Of a DNA stretch of 64,000 nt, positions 53,583 through 62,973 are shown in pieces (the stretch's first letter is position 1; every line of letters begins with the position of its first letter). The position numbers and the translations under genes are program-made. This DNA is from Acidobacteriota bacterium (GTDB taxonomy: Bacteria > Acidobacteriota > Blastocatellia > RBC074), in assembly GCA_018269055.1 (NCBI GenBank), contig JAFDVI010000001.1, forward strand, positions 1 through 64,000, written 5' to 3'. The notes beneath the pieces were generated by a model. It did no database searches. It was not told the origin of the DNA and saw only the letters and a list, made by a program, of their open reading frames with translations.

Positions 53583-54029
53583 TTACTTTCCCCAAAAAGA
53601 AATTCGGCGAACATTTGACGGCAAGTCGGTATAGCTTCCTTTAGTGCTAAACCATCTATCTTCGTTTTCCGGCTCACTGTAAATGCCAACATGCATCACA
53701 CCCGTTTTGAGGTTAAGAATCAACGCGCCATATTCACAAGGGCAACAGTGCGATTTACAAACCCGAACTTCCAGATAATCGCCAGTCTGAGTAATGGCGT
53801 GCTGAGTACCAAATTCTTCTGTTAAACGAAGTAGATCTCTTTTGTTAAGCAGTTTTTGTAACGCAGGTTGGATTTCGGGAAGCTTGAAAAAATTCTGTCT
53901 TGGCTTGGCATAATAATCACGCGGGTACTTACCGACCCAGCGTTTGAGACTTTCAAAATTTTTCTGTGCAACTGATCCGGTAAAGCAGGCGGCCAAAATA
54001 CCCAAAATCAAGATTATCTTCTTCAACAT
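53583..54029 (-). CDS. Secreted protein resembling Ivy lysozyme inhibitors
   Basis: 148 residues with a signal peptide (about 1-21). The C-terminal half contains C-K-S-H-C-C within a strand-loop-strand (Y-L-E-V-R-V-C-K-S-H-C-C-P-C-E-Y-G-A), which recalls the C-K-P-H-D-C loop that Ivy inserts into the lysozyme active site, followed by the L-I-L-N-L-K-T-G-V-M-H-V-G strands. Overall size fits. It is placed between hisD and hisC with 17 bp to hisC. The Ivy call is from motif memory, not a search. Confidence 0.5.
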   Translation of the reverse strand: MLKKIILILGILAACFTGSVAQKNFESLKRWVGKYPRDYYAKPRQNFFKLPEIQPALQKLLNKRDLLRLTEEFGTQHAITQTGDYLEVRVCKSHCCPCEYGALILNLKTGVMHVGIYSEPENEDRWFSTKGSYTDLPSNVRRISFWGK

Positions 54030-54122
54030 AAATTTGCTCCACTTTAGGCAGAATAGTTGACTGACTTATCCTCATAGCCAAGCGTGCATTCGCCGTTGAG
54101 CGTCCTCTCAGGCCGCCACGGA

Positions 54123-55418
54123 TTACTCGTAACGTATAGTTGCTGCTCGCGCGTGAGCGTCGAAGCCTTCGGCCAGCGCCAGCCGTTCAATCGAAGCCGC
54201 CGTTCGCATCAGTTCTTCCTTCGTGTAGCGAATAACGCTGGTTCGTTTCAGGAAGTCATACACGCCCAGCGCCGAAGAAAAGCGCGCCGTGCCTCCGGTG
54301 GGCAACACGTGATTGGTTCCGGCGAAATAATCGCCGACGGGTTCCGGCGAATACGGGCCGACGAAAATCGCTCCGGCGTTGTGAATCTTTGCCGCCGTGG
54401 TTTCGGCGTCGGCGGTGATAACTTCGACGTGTTCCGGCGCCAGCCGATTGACCAGGTCACAGGCGTCATCCAGCGAATCCACAATGATCAATGCGCCAAA
54501 ATCCACCAGCGAACGCTGCACGATTTCGCGCCGTGAAAGCGACGCCGTTTGATGCGCCAATTCCACGGCGACGGCTTCGGCCAGTTTGACGCTGTCCGTG
54601 ACCAGAATCGCGGCGGCGTCTTCGGAATGTTCGGCTTGCGACAGCAAGTCTGCGGCAACGAAATCCGCGCGCGCCGTGTCGTCAGCGACGACCACGATTT
54701 CGCTCGGCCCGGCGATGGAATCAATGTCCACCGCGCCGTAGACCAGCTTTTTGGCGGCGGCGACATATTGATTGCCGGGGCCGACGATTTTATCAACGCG
54801 CGGAATCGTCGCAGTTCCGCAAGCCAGCGCGGCGACGGCTTGCGCGCCGCCGACCAGATAGACTTCAAACAATTCCAGTTCTTTCAGCACGGCGGCGATG
54901 ACGGGATTTTGCGCGAACTGCGCGGGCGGCGTGACCACCACAATGCGTTCGACACCGGCAACCTGCGCCGGAATCGCGTTCATCATCACTGTCGAAGGAT
55001 AGGCTGCGCTGCCGCCGGGAACATAAAGCCCGACAATTTGCAGCGGGCGAATGCGTTGCCCCAGTCGCACGCCATTGGCCATTTCGACTTCCCAATCTCT
55101 GGCCATTTGTTTTTCGTGGTAATAGCGAATGTTCGAGATGGCTTCGCGCATGGCGGCAATCAACTCGGCGTCAACCTTTTCAGCCAGTTCTTCGATGCGT
55201 TCGCGGCCAACGCGCATGGTTTGTGCCGACAGCACGACGTTGTCATAGCGGTGCGTGCATTCGACGACGGCGGCGTCTCCGCGCGTAGTCACGTCGCGGA
55301 TGATCGCTTCGGTGCGCCGCATGATTTCACTGTTCAAACCGACATTGCGGCTCAAAATGCGTGTGAGCTTTTCGCTTTCTTCGGGGCGTGTGTTTTCGAG
55401 TTTGATAATTTCGATCAT
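54123..55418 (-). CDS. hisD: Histidinol dehydrogenase
   Basis: 431 residues, oxidises histidinol to histidine in two NAD+ steps. Family features: Y-V-P-G-G-S-A-A-Y-P-S-T-V-M-M-N, the K-I-V-G-P-G-N-Q-Y-V-A-A-A-K motif, Zn ligands in L-L-S-Q-A-E-H (Gln/His) and the C-terminal G-G-T-A-R-F-S-S-A-L-G-V. I chose the ATG at 55418 as the normal family start; the frame stays open through the palindromic spacer upstream. Confidence 0.95.
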   Translation of the reverse strand: MIEIIKLENTRPEESEKLTRILSRNVGLNSEIMRRTEAIIRDVTTRGDAAVVECTHRYDNVVLSAQTMRVGRERIEELAEKVDAELIAAMREAISNIRYYHEKQMARDWEVEMANGVRLGQRIRPLQIVGLYVPGGSAAYPSTVMMNAIPAQVAGVERIVVVTPPAQFAQNPVIAAVLKELELFEVYLVGGAQAVAALACGTATIPRVDKIVGPGNQYVAAAKKLVYGAVDIDSIAGPSEIVVVADDTARADFVAADLLSQAEHSEDAAAILVTDSVKLAEAVAVELAHQTASLSRREIVQRSLVDFGALIIVDSLDDACDLVNRLAPEHVEVITADAETTAAKIHNAGAIFVGPYSPEPVGDYFAGTNHVLPTGGTARFSSALGVYDFLKRTSVIRYTKEELMRTAASIERLALAEGFDAHARAATIRYE

Positions 55419-55430
55419 AAAGGGTTTCGC

Positions 55431-55532
55431 ATTAACCATTCGCCATTCCACATTATCCATTATCGGTCAGGGGAGTAAGGCCTTCTTCCTGGCGATCAAT
55501 GGCGAATGGGCAATGGATAATGGGTAATTTGG
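55431..55532. repeat. Palindromic short-word repeat between hisG and hisD
   Basis: Left arm 55431-55464 is made of A-T-rich words (ATTCGCCATT, TTATCCATTATC). The right arm 55499-55532 is roughly its complement (ATGGCGAATGG, CAATGGATAATGG), separated by about 34 bases. Can form an imperfect ~30-bp stem at the gene junction. Confidence 0.75.
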
Positions 55533-55540
55533 GTTGCTTC

Positions 55541-56182
55541 TTACTGCAAAGCTTCCGTCAATTTGGCAATCAACTCTCCAACTTCGACTCGTTTCAGATG
55601 GAAGCTGGCGCGATTGACGACCAATCGCGCGGTGGATTCGGTGATGACTTCGATCACGTCCAGGCCGTTTTCTTTCAGTGTGCGCCCGGTTTCGACCAAA
55701 TCCACGATGCGATCCGAAAGCCCAATCAGCGGAGCCAACTCGACTGATCCCGTCAGCGGAATGACTTCGATGGGCACGCCTTTTTCCTGAAAGTACGTCG
55801 AAGCGATGCGCGTGTATTTGGTCGCCACGCGAACCGTCGCCAACAAGTTGTAGTCCTGTCCGATGACTTCGCGTTTGCCTGCGACGGCAATACGACAATG
55901 CCCGAATTTTAGGTCCAGCGGTTCATGCACATCAGCTTCCGATTCCAGCAACACGTCGCGGCCACAAATTCCCACGTCGGCGACGCCGTATTCAACGTAA
56001 GTCGGCACATCGCCGGGTTTGACCAAAATGAATGCGTATTTTTCGTCGGCGGAATGAATAATCAGCTTGCGCGAATTCAATTCGCTTTCTTCGACAACGA
56101 TTCCGGCGCGCGCAAACAACGCCAGCGCATCGTCTTGCATGCGGCCTTTGGAAAGTGCGATTGTCAATTGGTTACCTGGCAC
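55541..56182 (-). CDS. hisG: ATP phosphoribosyltransferase catalytic subunit, short form
   Basis: 213 residues, the short HisG that lacks the C-terminal regulatory domain and needs HisZ. L-S-K-G-R-M near the N-terminus, D-V-G-I-C-G-R-D and the PRPP loop D-L-V-E-T-G-R-T-L-K-E-N-G-L are typical. The start is GTG at 56182, overlapping the hisZ stop by 11 bp in another frame. First committed step of histidine synthesis. Confidence 0.94.
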   Translation of the reverse strand: MPGNQLTIALSKGRMQDDALALFARAGIVVEESELNSRKLIIHSADEKYAFILVKPGDVPTYVEYGVADVGICGRDVLLESEADVHEPLDLKFGHCRIAVAGKREVIGQDYNLLATVRVATKYTRIASTYFQEKGVPIEVIPLTGSVELAPLIGLSDRIVDLVETGRTLKENGLDVIEVITESTARLVVNRASFHLKRVEVGELIAKLTEALQ

Positions 56183-57284
56183 TGATCTTCACCTGTTTTT
56201 GTTGCTGCCGAAACTGGCGGGCACGATTGAACGCCGCAGCCAAATCCCCGTTGACTGAAATCGGCTGTGTTGCTTCGCCATCGGCTTGCTCGGTTTGACG
56301 CTGCGTGGCGATTGCGGCGACCAATCCATCCAGCGCGAAGGAAAATCCCACCGCTGGTTCCGATTCCCCGAAGTTCGCGATCAGGTTGTCATACCGGCCT
56401 CCGCTGCCAACTTCTACGCCCAAACCGGGCACGAAAACTTTGAACACCAGACCGGTGTAATACTCCTGCGCACCGGTGTCGCCTAAATCAATATCGAAAT
56501 TGTCGCCGAGATTCAGCGCCGCCAACGTCGAATAAATCTGCGCCAGATGCTCCACCGCCGCGAGAGATTTTTCGTTGAGCAGAATTTCGCGCGCGCGTTC
56601 AAGCGCGTCTTCCTTCCCGGCAATCTGGGTCAACCTACAAAAATCGTCTCGCCGAGTTTGCTCGATCTGCGGAGCGACCGTTTGCAGAAATTCGGCCAAC
56701 GCCAGACTGTTTCGGCGATCAATTAATTGCCGCATTTGCGCCCGGCCCGCAGCGTCCAGCTCCAAAAAGTCTGCGACGCCGCTAAAAAAATTCACGTGCG
56801 AAAGCGCAATGCGAAACTCTGTCAGTCCCAGCGAAGTCAAAACTTCCGCCGCGACAAGTAAGACTTCGATGTCGGCGACAATGTCCCGTTCGCCGATGTG
56901 TTCCACGCCAAGCTGGTGAAATTCGCGCGCCGCATGTTCCGCCGGATCATCATAGCGAAACACTTCGCCGGAATAACACAGCCGAATTGGCCGTTCGCGT
57001 TTCAAAAACCGAGTCGCGACCGTCCGCGCCACCAGCGAAGTCAATTCCGGTCGCAAAGCCAACAAAGCTCCATCGCGATCTACGAAGCGATACGTCGCTT
57101 CCGCCTTTTCCGCGCCCATCCCGCGCGCAAACAAATCGTGATAATCGAACATCGGCAGGATGATTTCGTCATACGACCACCCGGCGAACACCCGCATCGC
57201 GCGCGCTTCCACCGAACGCCGCAACCGCACTTCATCGTCAAAGAAGTACTGAACGCCTGCCGGAATTTTTGTGAGTGATGACAT
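56172..57284 (-). CDS. hisZ: ATP phosphoribosyltransferase regulatory subunit
   Basis: 370 residues, a catalytically inactive class II aaRS (HisRS)-like protein. Y-D-E-I-I-L-P-M-F-D-Y, R-P-E-L-T-S-L-V-A-R-T, R-L-C-Y-S-G-E-V-F-R-Y and the C-terminal G-S-G-G-R-Y-D-N-L fit HisZ; it is paired with short-form hisG. The family activates HisG and mediates histidine feedback. Starts 6 bp after the PIN gene stop. Confidence 0.93.
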   Translation of the reverse strand: MSSLTKIPAGVQYFFDDEVRLRRSVEARAMRVFAGWSYDEIILPMFDYHDLFARGMGAEKAEATYRFVDRDGALLALRPELTSLVARTVATRFLKRERPIRLCYSGEVFRYDDPAEHAAREFHQLGVEHIGERDIVADIEVLLVAAEVLTSLGLTEFRIALSHVNFFSGVADFLELDAAGRAQMRQLIDRRNSLALAEFLQTVAPQIEQTRRDDFCRLTQIAGKEDALERAREILLNEKSLAAVEHLAQIYSTLAALNLGDNFDIDLGDTGAQEYYTGLVFKVFVPGLGVEVGSGGRYDNLIANFGESEPAVGFSFALDGLVAAIATQRQTEQADGEATQPISVNGDLAAAFNRARQFRQQQKQVKISAR

Positions 57285-57289
57285 GGCAA

Positions 57290-57907
57290 TTAACTGAAAG
57301 GTGTTGGCATTTGGCTTCGGATGTAGCCCAGCGCATCGCTGAATCTGGTGATTAACTTGCAGCCATATCGGGTCAGGTCTTCAATAACTTCAGACACTGC
57401 AAAATCCTTGGAATTTTTCGTGACGAAGCAAGCAAGCTCACGGTTAGCATCTGCCATATGCTTTAGCACAGAGGCAAAAACGATGGAATCTTGTGGCGAA
57501 AGCCTATGGCTTTTTTGCAGATTGATCGCATTCCGAATTGTCAAAAGATCAATCGGGCAAACTTCCGCGACATTTAGAATTTTATCGAGTATCGCGTCCA
57601 AACTGCTTTTCTCCTCATCTCCACTTTTTGTCAACAATTCTGTAATCCCTAAAAACTCTTCCGATATTTGTTGATACGGTTTTGAACGAGCCAACTCTCG
57701 AATTTCAGCGGTTAGTTTGTCGTGAAGTTCTCTTCGTTGTTTCGCCCTGCGAACCCAAGCTTCATAAGGCTCTCCTATGCTAAAAGCTGGCAAAACGAGT
57801 TTCACTTTTTGATTGATCGCCAGTTCAAGCAGTTCTAGGCAAGCGGCATGCTCTTCTCGCCAAAATGCAAGTTCGAGAACGAAGTTTGATTCGACATAAA
57901 GAATCAT
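57290..57907 (-). CDS. PIN-domain protein
   Basis: 205 residues. N-terminal acidic strand Y-V-E-S-N-F-V-L-E-L-A-F, a mid Glu (S-I-G-E-P-Y-E-A-W), then L-S-P-Q-D-S-I-V-F-A-S-V and F-V-T-K-N-S-K-D-F, the order of acidic residues in PIN RNases. Longer than VapC toxins (~130). The ATG overlaps the stop of the preceding nuclease-like gene (ATGA), so the two act together. Not obviously linked to histidine synthesis despite lying 5 bp before hisZ. Confidence 0.75.
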   Translation of the reverse strand: MILYVESNFVLELAFWREEHAACLELLELAINQKVKLVLPAFSIGEPYEAWVRRAKQRRELHDKLTAEIRELARSKPYQQISEEFLGITELLTKSGDEEKSSLDAILDKILNVAEVCPIDLLTIRNAINLQKSHRLSPQDSIVFASVLKHMADANRELACFVTKNSKDFAVSEVIEDLTRYGCKLITRFSDALGYIRSQMPTPFS

Positions 57908-58356
57908 GCAGCGGCTTGAGTAATGATTGAGCCATCACGAATGGCTTGGTAAAGCCCAGATTCCAACATCCATTGTTGTCCAGGAAGAGCTGTTTCCGGC
58001 GTCAAATCAGAAATCATTACTAAAGTGAGCCAAGAACTTACCAGCATCTCTAACCCGTAATCGCTGATCTTTTCGAGAGAGATGGAAGAATCTTTTAGTA
58101 ACTCGGCCAACACTTGCTCGGCTGGCACACTGTAATCAGGTGGCGATTGCCCATTCGCAGTTTCCGCGTTCTTCCACAAATGAAAGGAGTCAGACAATGC
58201 CAGCAAAAAAAACGGGGATGGGCCAATAACTGAATGAGCCAGCAAATTGCGCCTCATTTCAGTAACCCAATTTGGAGATGCGCCCACTTTGTTTTTCACT
58301 TCAACAAGAAGTTTCAGTTTATGGTCTGCCCCATAAATTGCTATATCTGGCCTCAT
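57904..58356 (-). CDS. PD-(D/E)XK nuclease-like protein paired with the PIN gene
   Basis: 150 residues. The start M-R-P-D-I-A-I-Y-G-A-D-H-K-L-K-L-L-V-E-V-K-N-K gives a D...E-x-K pair (Asp4, Glu19, Lys21) as in the restriction-endonuclease fold (HSDR_N-like). The rest is helical. Strong AAAGGAG 8 bases before ATG 58356. No recognition or helicase domain. Coupled to the PIN gene. Role unknown; a two-gene defence or toxin unit is possible. Confidence 0.6.
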   Translation of the reverse strand: MRPDIAIYGADHKLKLLVEVKNKVGASPNWVTEMRRNLLAHSVIGPSPFFLLALSDSFHLWKNAETANGQSPPDYSVPAEQVLAELLKDSSISLEKISDYGLEMLVSSWLTLVMISDLTPETALPGQQWMLESGLYQAIRDGSIITQAAA

Positions 58357-58433
58357 CTTAAAACTCCTTTTGTACCGATAAATTCGTCTGGAGAAATCAT
58401 AAGCCCTGACGATGGAAACACGAAGTATGAAAG

Positions 58434-59198
58434 CTATCCCTGCACAGAATACCCGCCATCCACCGGAATTGCAGTACCTGTAATGAAATCCGAAGCCGGG
58501 CTGGAAAGAAAAACCGCGATGCCTGCAAAGTCTTCGGTAATGCCCCAGCGACCAACCGGCGTGCGTTCCAGCACGCGTTCGTGCAAGCCTTTGACTTGTT
58601 GGCGCGCTTGGCGAGTCAGGTCAGTATCAATCCATCCGGGCAGCACGGCGTTGACTTGAATGTTGTCTTTGGCCCAGGCGGTCGCCAGGCCTTTGGTCAT
58701 CTGGACGATGCCGCCTTTGCTGGCAGCGTAAGGAACGGCGAACGAAGCGCCAAAGATGGACATCATCGAACCGATGTTGATGATTTTGCCGCCGCCCGCG
58801 CGTTTCATTTCCGGGTAAGCCGCCTGCGCGCACACGAACGCGCTGGTCAGGTTGGTATCCAACACTTCGTGCCATTCAGCCAAGCTGTATTCCGTTGGTT
58901 GTTTGCGGATGTTCGTGCCTGCGTTGTTGACCAGAATGTCCAAGCGGCCAAAGCGTTCGACCGCAGCGGCGATCATTGCCCTGCAAGAAGCTTCGTCGGT
59001 GACGTTGACTTCGACAGAGGCGGCTTTGGTTCCGAGCGATTCGAGTTCGTCAACGGCGGTGGAGTTCTTTTCCGCATTGCGGCCCGCGACGACAACCGCC
59101 GCGCCTGCATTCGCCAGCCCGCGAGCCATGCCAAGTCCGATACCTCCGTTGCCTCCAGTGATGATGGCGACGCGGCCTGATAGATCAAATGGATTCAT
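58434..59198 (-). CDS. SDR-family oxidoreductase, KduD-like
   Basis: 254 residues, NAD(P)-dependent short-chain dehydrogenase. T-G-G-N-G-G-I-G-L-G cofactor loop (about 14-23), N-N-A-G (about 90-93), Ser-Tyr-Lys catalytic set in I-G-S-M-M-S and Y-A-A-S-K. The overall pattern, including F-D-L-S-G-R-V-A and the C-terminal D-G-G-Y-S-V-Q-G, resembles 2-deoxy-D-gluconate 3-dehydrogenase. I chose the ATG at 59198 since upstream codons come from the palindromic repeat. Confidence 0.88.
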   Translation of the reverse strand: MNPFDLSGRVAIITGGNGGIGLGMARGLANAGAAVVVAGRNAEKNSTAVDELESLGTKAASVEVNVTDEASCRAMIAAAVERFGRLDILVNNAGTNIRKQPTEYSLAEWHEVLDTNLTSAFVCAQAAYPEMKRAGGGKIINIGSMMSIFGASFAVPYAASKGGIVQMTKGLATAWAKDNIQVNAVLPGWIDTDLTRQARQQVKGLHERVLERTPVGRWGITEDFAGIAVFLSSPASDFITGTAIPVDGGYSVQG

Positions 59199-59217
59199 GA
59201 AACGAGTTCTCCTGAGA

Positions 59218-59294
59218 AGTAGCGCAACCAGCCATGGTTGCGCCGGATTTCGATTCGAGCTGCTGAAGTAACGCGGCAACCATGGCTGGTTGCG

Positions 59295-59299
<5 letters not shown>
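59218..59299. repeat. 24-bp perfect inverted repeat spanning the thrB stop
   Basis: The arm at 59218-59241 (starts AGTAGCGCAACCAGCCATGG) is exactly complementary to 59276-59299, with a 34-base loop. The right arm contains the thrB stop TAG. The arms also contain CAACCATGGTTG-like inner palindromes. Likely a 3' end or processing hairpin between thrB and the SDR gene. Confidence 0.92.
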
Positions 59300-60239
<940 letters not shown>

Positions 60240-60255
60240 TCAAAAACAAAGCCCT

Positions 60256-60981
60256 TCAGAGTAATTTCAGAAACAGTTTTTGACCGACAGACACAACGCC
60301 GGTTTTGGTCACCGTGGCATACACGCCCGCGCAAACTTCGTTCACGCGAGCCACAGATTTCAACACAACCGGATCGCTTTCCGCTGTATCGGGATCAAGA
60401 TTGACCATCACACAGCGCAGGTCTCTCAACGTAATGCTGATTGCCGGGCCATCTTCCGATCCAAATTGAAGAATTTGGCCAACCCATTCGTCTTCGGCAA
60501 ATGGAACAGTTGAATTGGATTCAATGAGGAGATTGGGGCGAAATCGCCGCACGTCCAATGGTTTCCCGCATTCGGCTTCCAGGCCTTGAATTGTACTCAG
60601 GTTAATCAGCGAAACAGCCGCTTCATCAAAAATGCCATGCTTGAACTGCATCAGTTGAACATCTTTTCCGTGCGCGTCGGCAAGTTCAGCGCGCAATGCT
60701 TCGCTGCCTGCTTCAAACTCTTTGCCTTCGGGCGTGCGGATCTGCAAAACCGGTTTCGCCTCTGCATCGTTCCCCACCCAAAACGGCTGATAGCAAATCA
60801 GCGCAGGAAGGCGGCCAGCCGTCAACCACGGAAATCCGCCGGAATCTTCCATTCGGCGAAAGGCAAATCGCCTGTCGCCTTCCAGCCCATGCCAACCAAG
60901 CAAACAACTTTCCAGCGATTCGCCCGCCATGGATTTCACCGGATAGCGAAAGATTTTCTTGATGACGCCAACTTCGATCAT
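60256..60981 (-). CDS. MOSC-domain protein
   Basis: 241 residues. N-terminal MOSC_N beta-barrel (V-G-V-I-K-K-I-F-R-Y-P-V-K-S-M-A-G-E) then MOSC with R-R-F-R-P-N-L-L-I-E and R-C-V-M-V-N-L-D-P. MOSC proteins carry molybdenum cofactor-bound sulfur or reduce N-hydroxylated substrates (mARC-like). The conserved Cys is in R-C-V-M. I chose the ATG at 60981 for AGGAG 8 bases upstream, within the end of the ThiF gene. Confidence 0.88.
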   Translation of the reverse strand: MIEVGVIKKIFRYPVKSMAGESLESCLLGWHGLEGDRRFAFRRMEDSGGFPWLTAGRLPALICYQPFWVGNDAEAKPVLQIRTPEGKEFEAGSEALRAELADAHGKDVQLMQFKHGIFDEAAVSLINLSTIQGLEAECGKPLDVRRFRPNLLIESNSTVPFAEDEWVGQILQFGSEDGPAISITLRDLRCVMVNLDPDTAESDPVVLKSVARVNEVCAGVYATVTKTGVVSVGQKLFLKLL

Positions 60982-60984
60982 CAC

Positions 60985-62007
60985 TCAAGCTCCTATGTAT
61001 CTGGCGTAAAGCGTTCGCGCGACGGCCGGATCGTCCGTGCCTTTGATAATGCTTCGCGCGTCCGTGAACACAGTGATTTCGTGCTCTGACGTTTTCAATT
61101 TCAATAAATAGCGATTGTAACTGACTTCGCCAACATCGCGGAGTTGGTCGGCCAGTTCAGCCAGATCAATTTGATGGCTGACCGCAGGCGTAATCTGCAC
61201 GGAATTGCGTCCGCACAACGAAATTGCCAACTGCCCCGCGCGCGCCGACAGAAATTCAAACTTGCGTTGCTGGCAAGTCGGGCAATCGGGGGCACGTTCG
61301 CGCAGTTTCAATCGCGTAAACGTGTTTTGCCACAGATCGAATTGCAGTAACGAACCATGCAGCTTGTCGAATTGCCCGGTCAGAACTTTGATCGCTTCGG
61401 CGACTTGATAAGAAGCGATAGTCGCAATGATCGGCAAAATAACTCCCGCCGTGTCGCAGGTCGGCGAAGTTCCGGGCGGCGGCATTTCTGAAAACACGCA
61501 ACGCAAACATGGCGTTTCTCCCGGGCGAATTGTCATTTGCACACCATAAGCGCCGACCGCCGCGCCATAAACCCAGGTTTTGCCTAGTTTTACCGCCGCA
61601 TCGTTTAATAAATAACGGATTTCAAAATTGTCTGCGCCATCCAATACAACATCCGCGTCGCGGATCAAATCTTCGACGTTGGAATAATTCACATCTTTGA
61701 CGACCGCTTCGGCCTGCACCTCGGAATTGATGCGAGCGATGCGGTTCGCCGCAGCAACCGATTTCGGCAACCGTTCGGCGGCGTCGCTGTCTGCAAACAT
61801 GATTTGGCGATGCAGGTTCGATTCTTCGACGTAATCGCGGTCAATCAAACGCAGCTTTCCGATTCCCGCGCGCGCCAGCATTTCGGCCTGCATCGAGCCA
61901 AGCGCACCGCAACCGATGATGACTGCGTGACTGGCAACCAGCCGTTCTTGCCCTGCTTTGCCTATGCCGTGGAAAAGAATTTGGCGGGAATAACGTTCGA
62001 GGTTCAT
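60985..62007 (-). CDS. ThiF/MoeB/HesA-family adenylyltransferase
   Basis: 340 residues. Activates the C-terminal Gly of MoaD or ThiS by adenylation. Nucleotide loop I-I-G-C-G-A-L-G-S (about 31-39), [24 protein letters not shown] and zinc pairs C-L-R-C and C-P-T-C. C-terminal ~85 residues resemble a ubiquitin-like or MoaD-type add-on (D-L-A-E-L-A-D-Q-L). The ATG sits at the edge of a palindromic repeat without a clear ribosome-binding site. With the MOSC gene it hints at Mo-cofactor metabolism. Confidence 0.88.
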   Translation of the reverse strand: MNLERYSRQILFHGIGKAGQERLVASHAVIIGCGALGSMQAEMLARAGIGKLRLIDRDYVEESNLHRQIMFADSDAAERLPKSVAAANRIARINSEVQAEAVVKDVNYSNVEDLIRDADVVLDGADNFEIRYLLNDAAVKLGKTWVYGAAVGAYGVQMTIRPGETPCLRCVFSEMPPPGTSPTCDTAGVILPIIATIASYQVAEAIKVLTGQFDKLHGSLLQFDLWQNTFTRLKLRERAPDCPTCQQRKFEFLSARAGQLAISLCGRNSVQITPAVSHQIDLAELADQLRDVGEVSYNRYLLKLKTSEHEITVFTDARSIIKGTDDPAVARTLYARYIGA

Positions 62008-62008
62008 C

Positions 62009-62056
62009 TGCGGATTGCGGATTGCGGATTGCGGAACCCAATCCGCAATCCGCAAT
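62009..62056. repeat. Palindromic ATTGCGG word repeat upstream of the ThiF gene
   Basis: Three to four tandem copies of CGGATTG (62011-62035) face AATCCGCAATCCGCAAT (62040-62056). The hairpin has a 4-5 base loop and covers the ThiF ribosome-binding region on one side and ends 4 bases from the stop of the next gene. Confidence 0.9.
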
Positions 62057-62059
62057 ATG

Positions 62060-62722
62060 TTAGCGGGTGGATTTGATCAAAAGCTCCGTTCCCGCATCAA
62101 GCTTCACTTTGTTGCTGCCTTGAATGTAGGTCGAACCGGCTCCGGCGGCTCCGCCGACAATTGCGCCGATGGCTGCGCCTTTGCCGCCGCCTGCAATTGC
62201 GCCAATCACGGCTCCGGCTGCCGCACCTCCGCCAGTGCGAACTGCCGTGGTTTTACCTTTACTGCCGCTTTGGATATTGCCTTCTTCGTCAACTTTCTTG
62301 GCGGAATCTTCACCCATCACTTGAACGACTTGCGCGTCAAAGGCAAGGTTTTCACCGGTGCGAAGTCGAATGCGATCAAATGCTAGGGACAATTCGGTCT
62401 TGCCGGTCAGTTTGCCGGATTTTTTGACCTGCGCAATGTGTCCTTCAACTGTTGCATCGGCATATTTGCTTGGTGTTAGAACAACCGCTGTGAATCGGTC
62501 GCCGTCTTTGGATTCTTTGGTGTCAATCGCGTTTTCCAACCGAATCTTCATTTCGGTGCCACGCGGGACGCTGACCTGTTTAACGGTTGCCGGTTTGACA
62601 GTTTTCCGTTTGGTGGTTTTTGATTTCTTTTGAGCCAAGCCATCGGAGCCCGCGGCCATCATCGCCAGGACAGCTCCCATCATCAAAACCGCAACCCGAG
62701 ATGAAATAGAAAATTTACGCAT
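62060..62722 (-). CDS. Secreted glycine-zipper protein
   Basis: 220 residues; ATG with AAAGGAGATC upstream, signal peptide at about 1-30. Lys-rich segment ([10 protein letters not shown]), a beta domain beginning [11 protein letters not shown], and a C-terminal glycine zipper ([20 protein letters not shown]). Outer-membrane or periplasmic; function unknown. Confidence 0.75.
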   Translation of the reverse strand: MRKFSISSRVAVLMMGAVLAMMAAGSDGLAQKKSKTTKRKTVKPATVKQVSVPRGTEMKIRLENAIDTKESKDGDRFTAVVLTPSKYADATVEGHIAQVKKSGKLTGKTELSLAFDRIRLRTGENLAFDAQVVQVMGEDSAKKVDEEGNIQSGSKGKTTAVRTGGGAAAGAVIGAIAGGGKGAAIGAIVGGAAGAGSTYIQGSNKVKLDAGTELLIKSTR

Positions 62723-62973
62723 GGTGATCTCCTTTCGATTTATCGAATGTATTTTGGGGGAGTTCTGTAACGATTGAAGCTTAACAAACAAATCAGCATC
62801 GGCAAAACGAAGGAAAAAGCCGCCAACCGGTTTTACTTACGCGAGAGCGATTTCTATAATCCGCGCGTTTTACCAAAATACCCGAACCAAATCGGAAAGG
62901 AAAAGTCCTGGCTGAGCCATAGACAGAGTTCAAAAAATTCTGGATGTGTCGGATTGCTCACGCTGGTGTAAGT

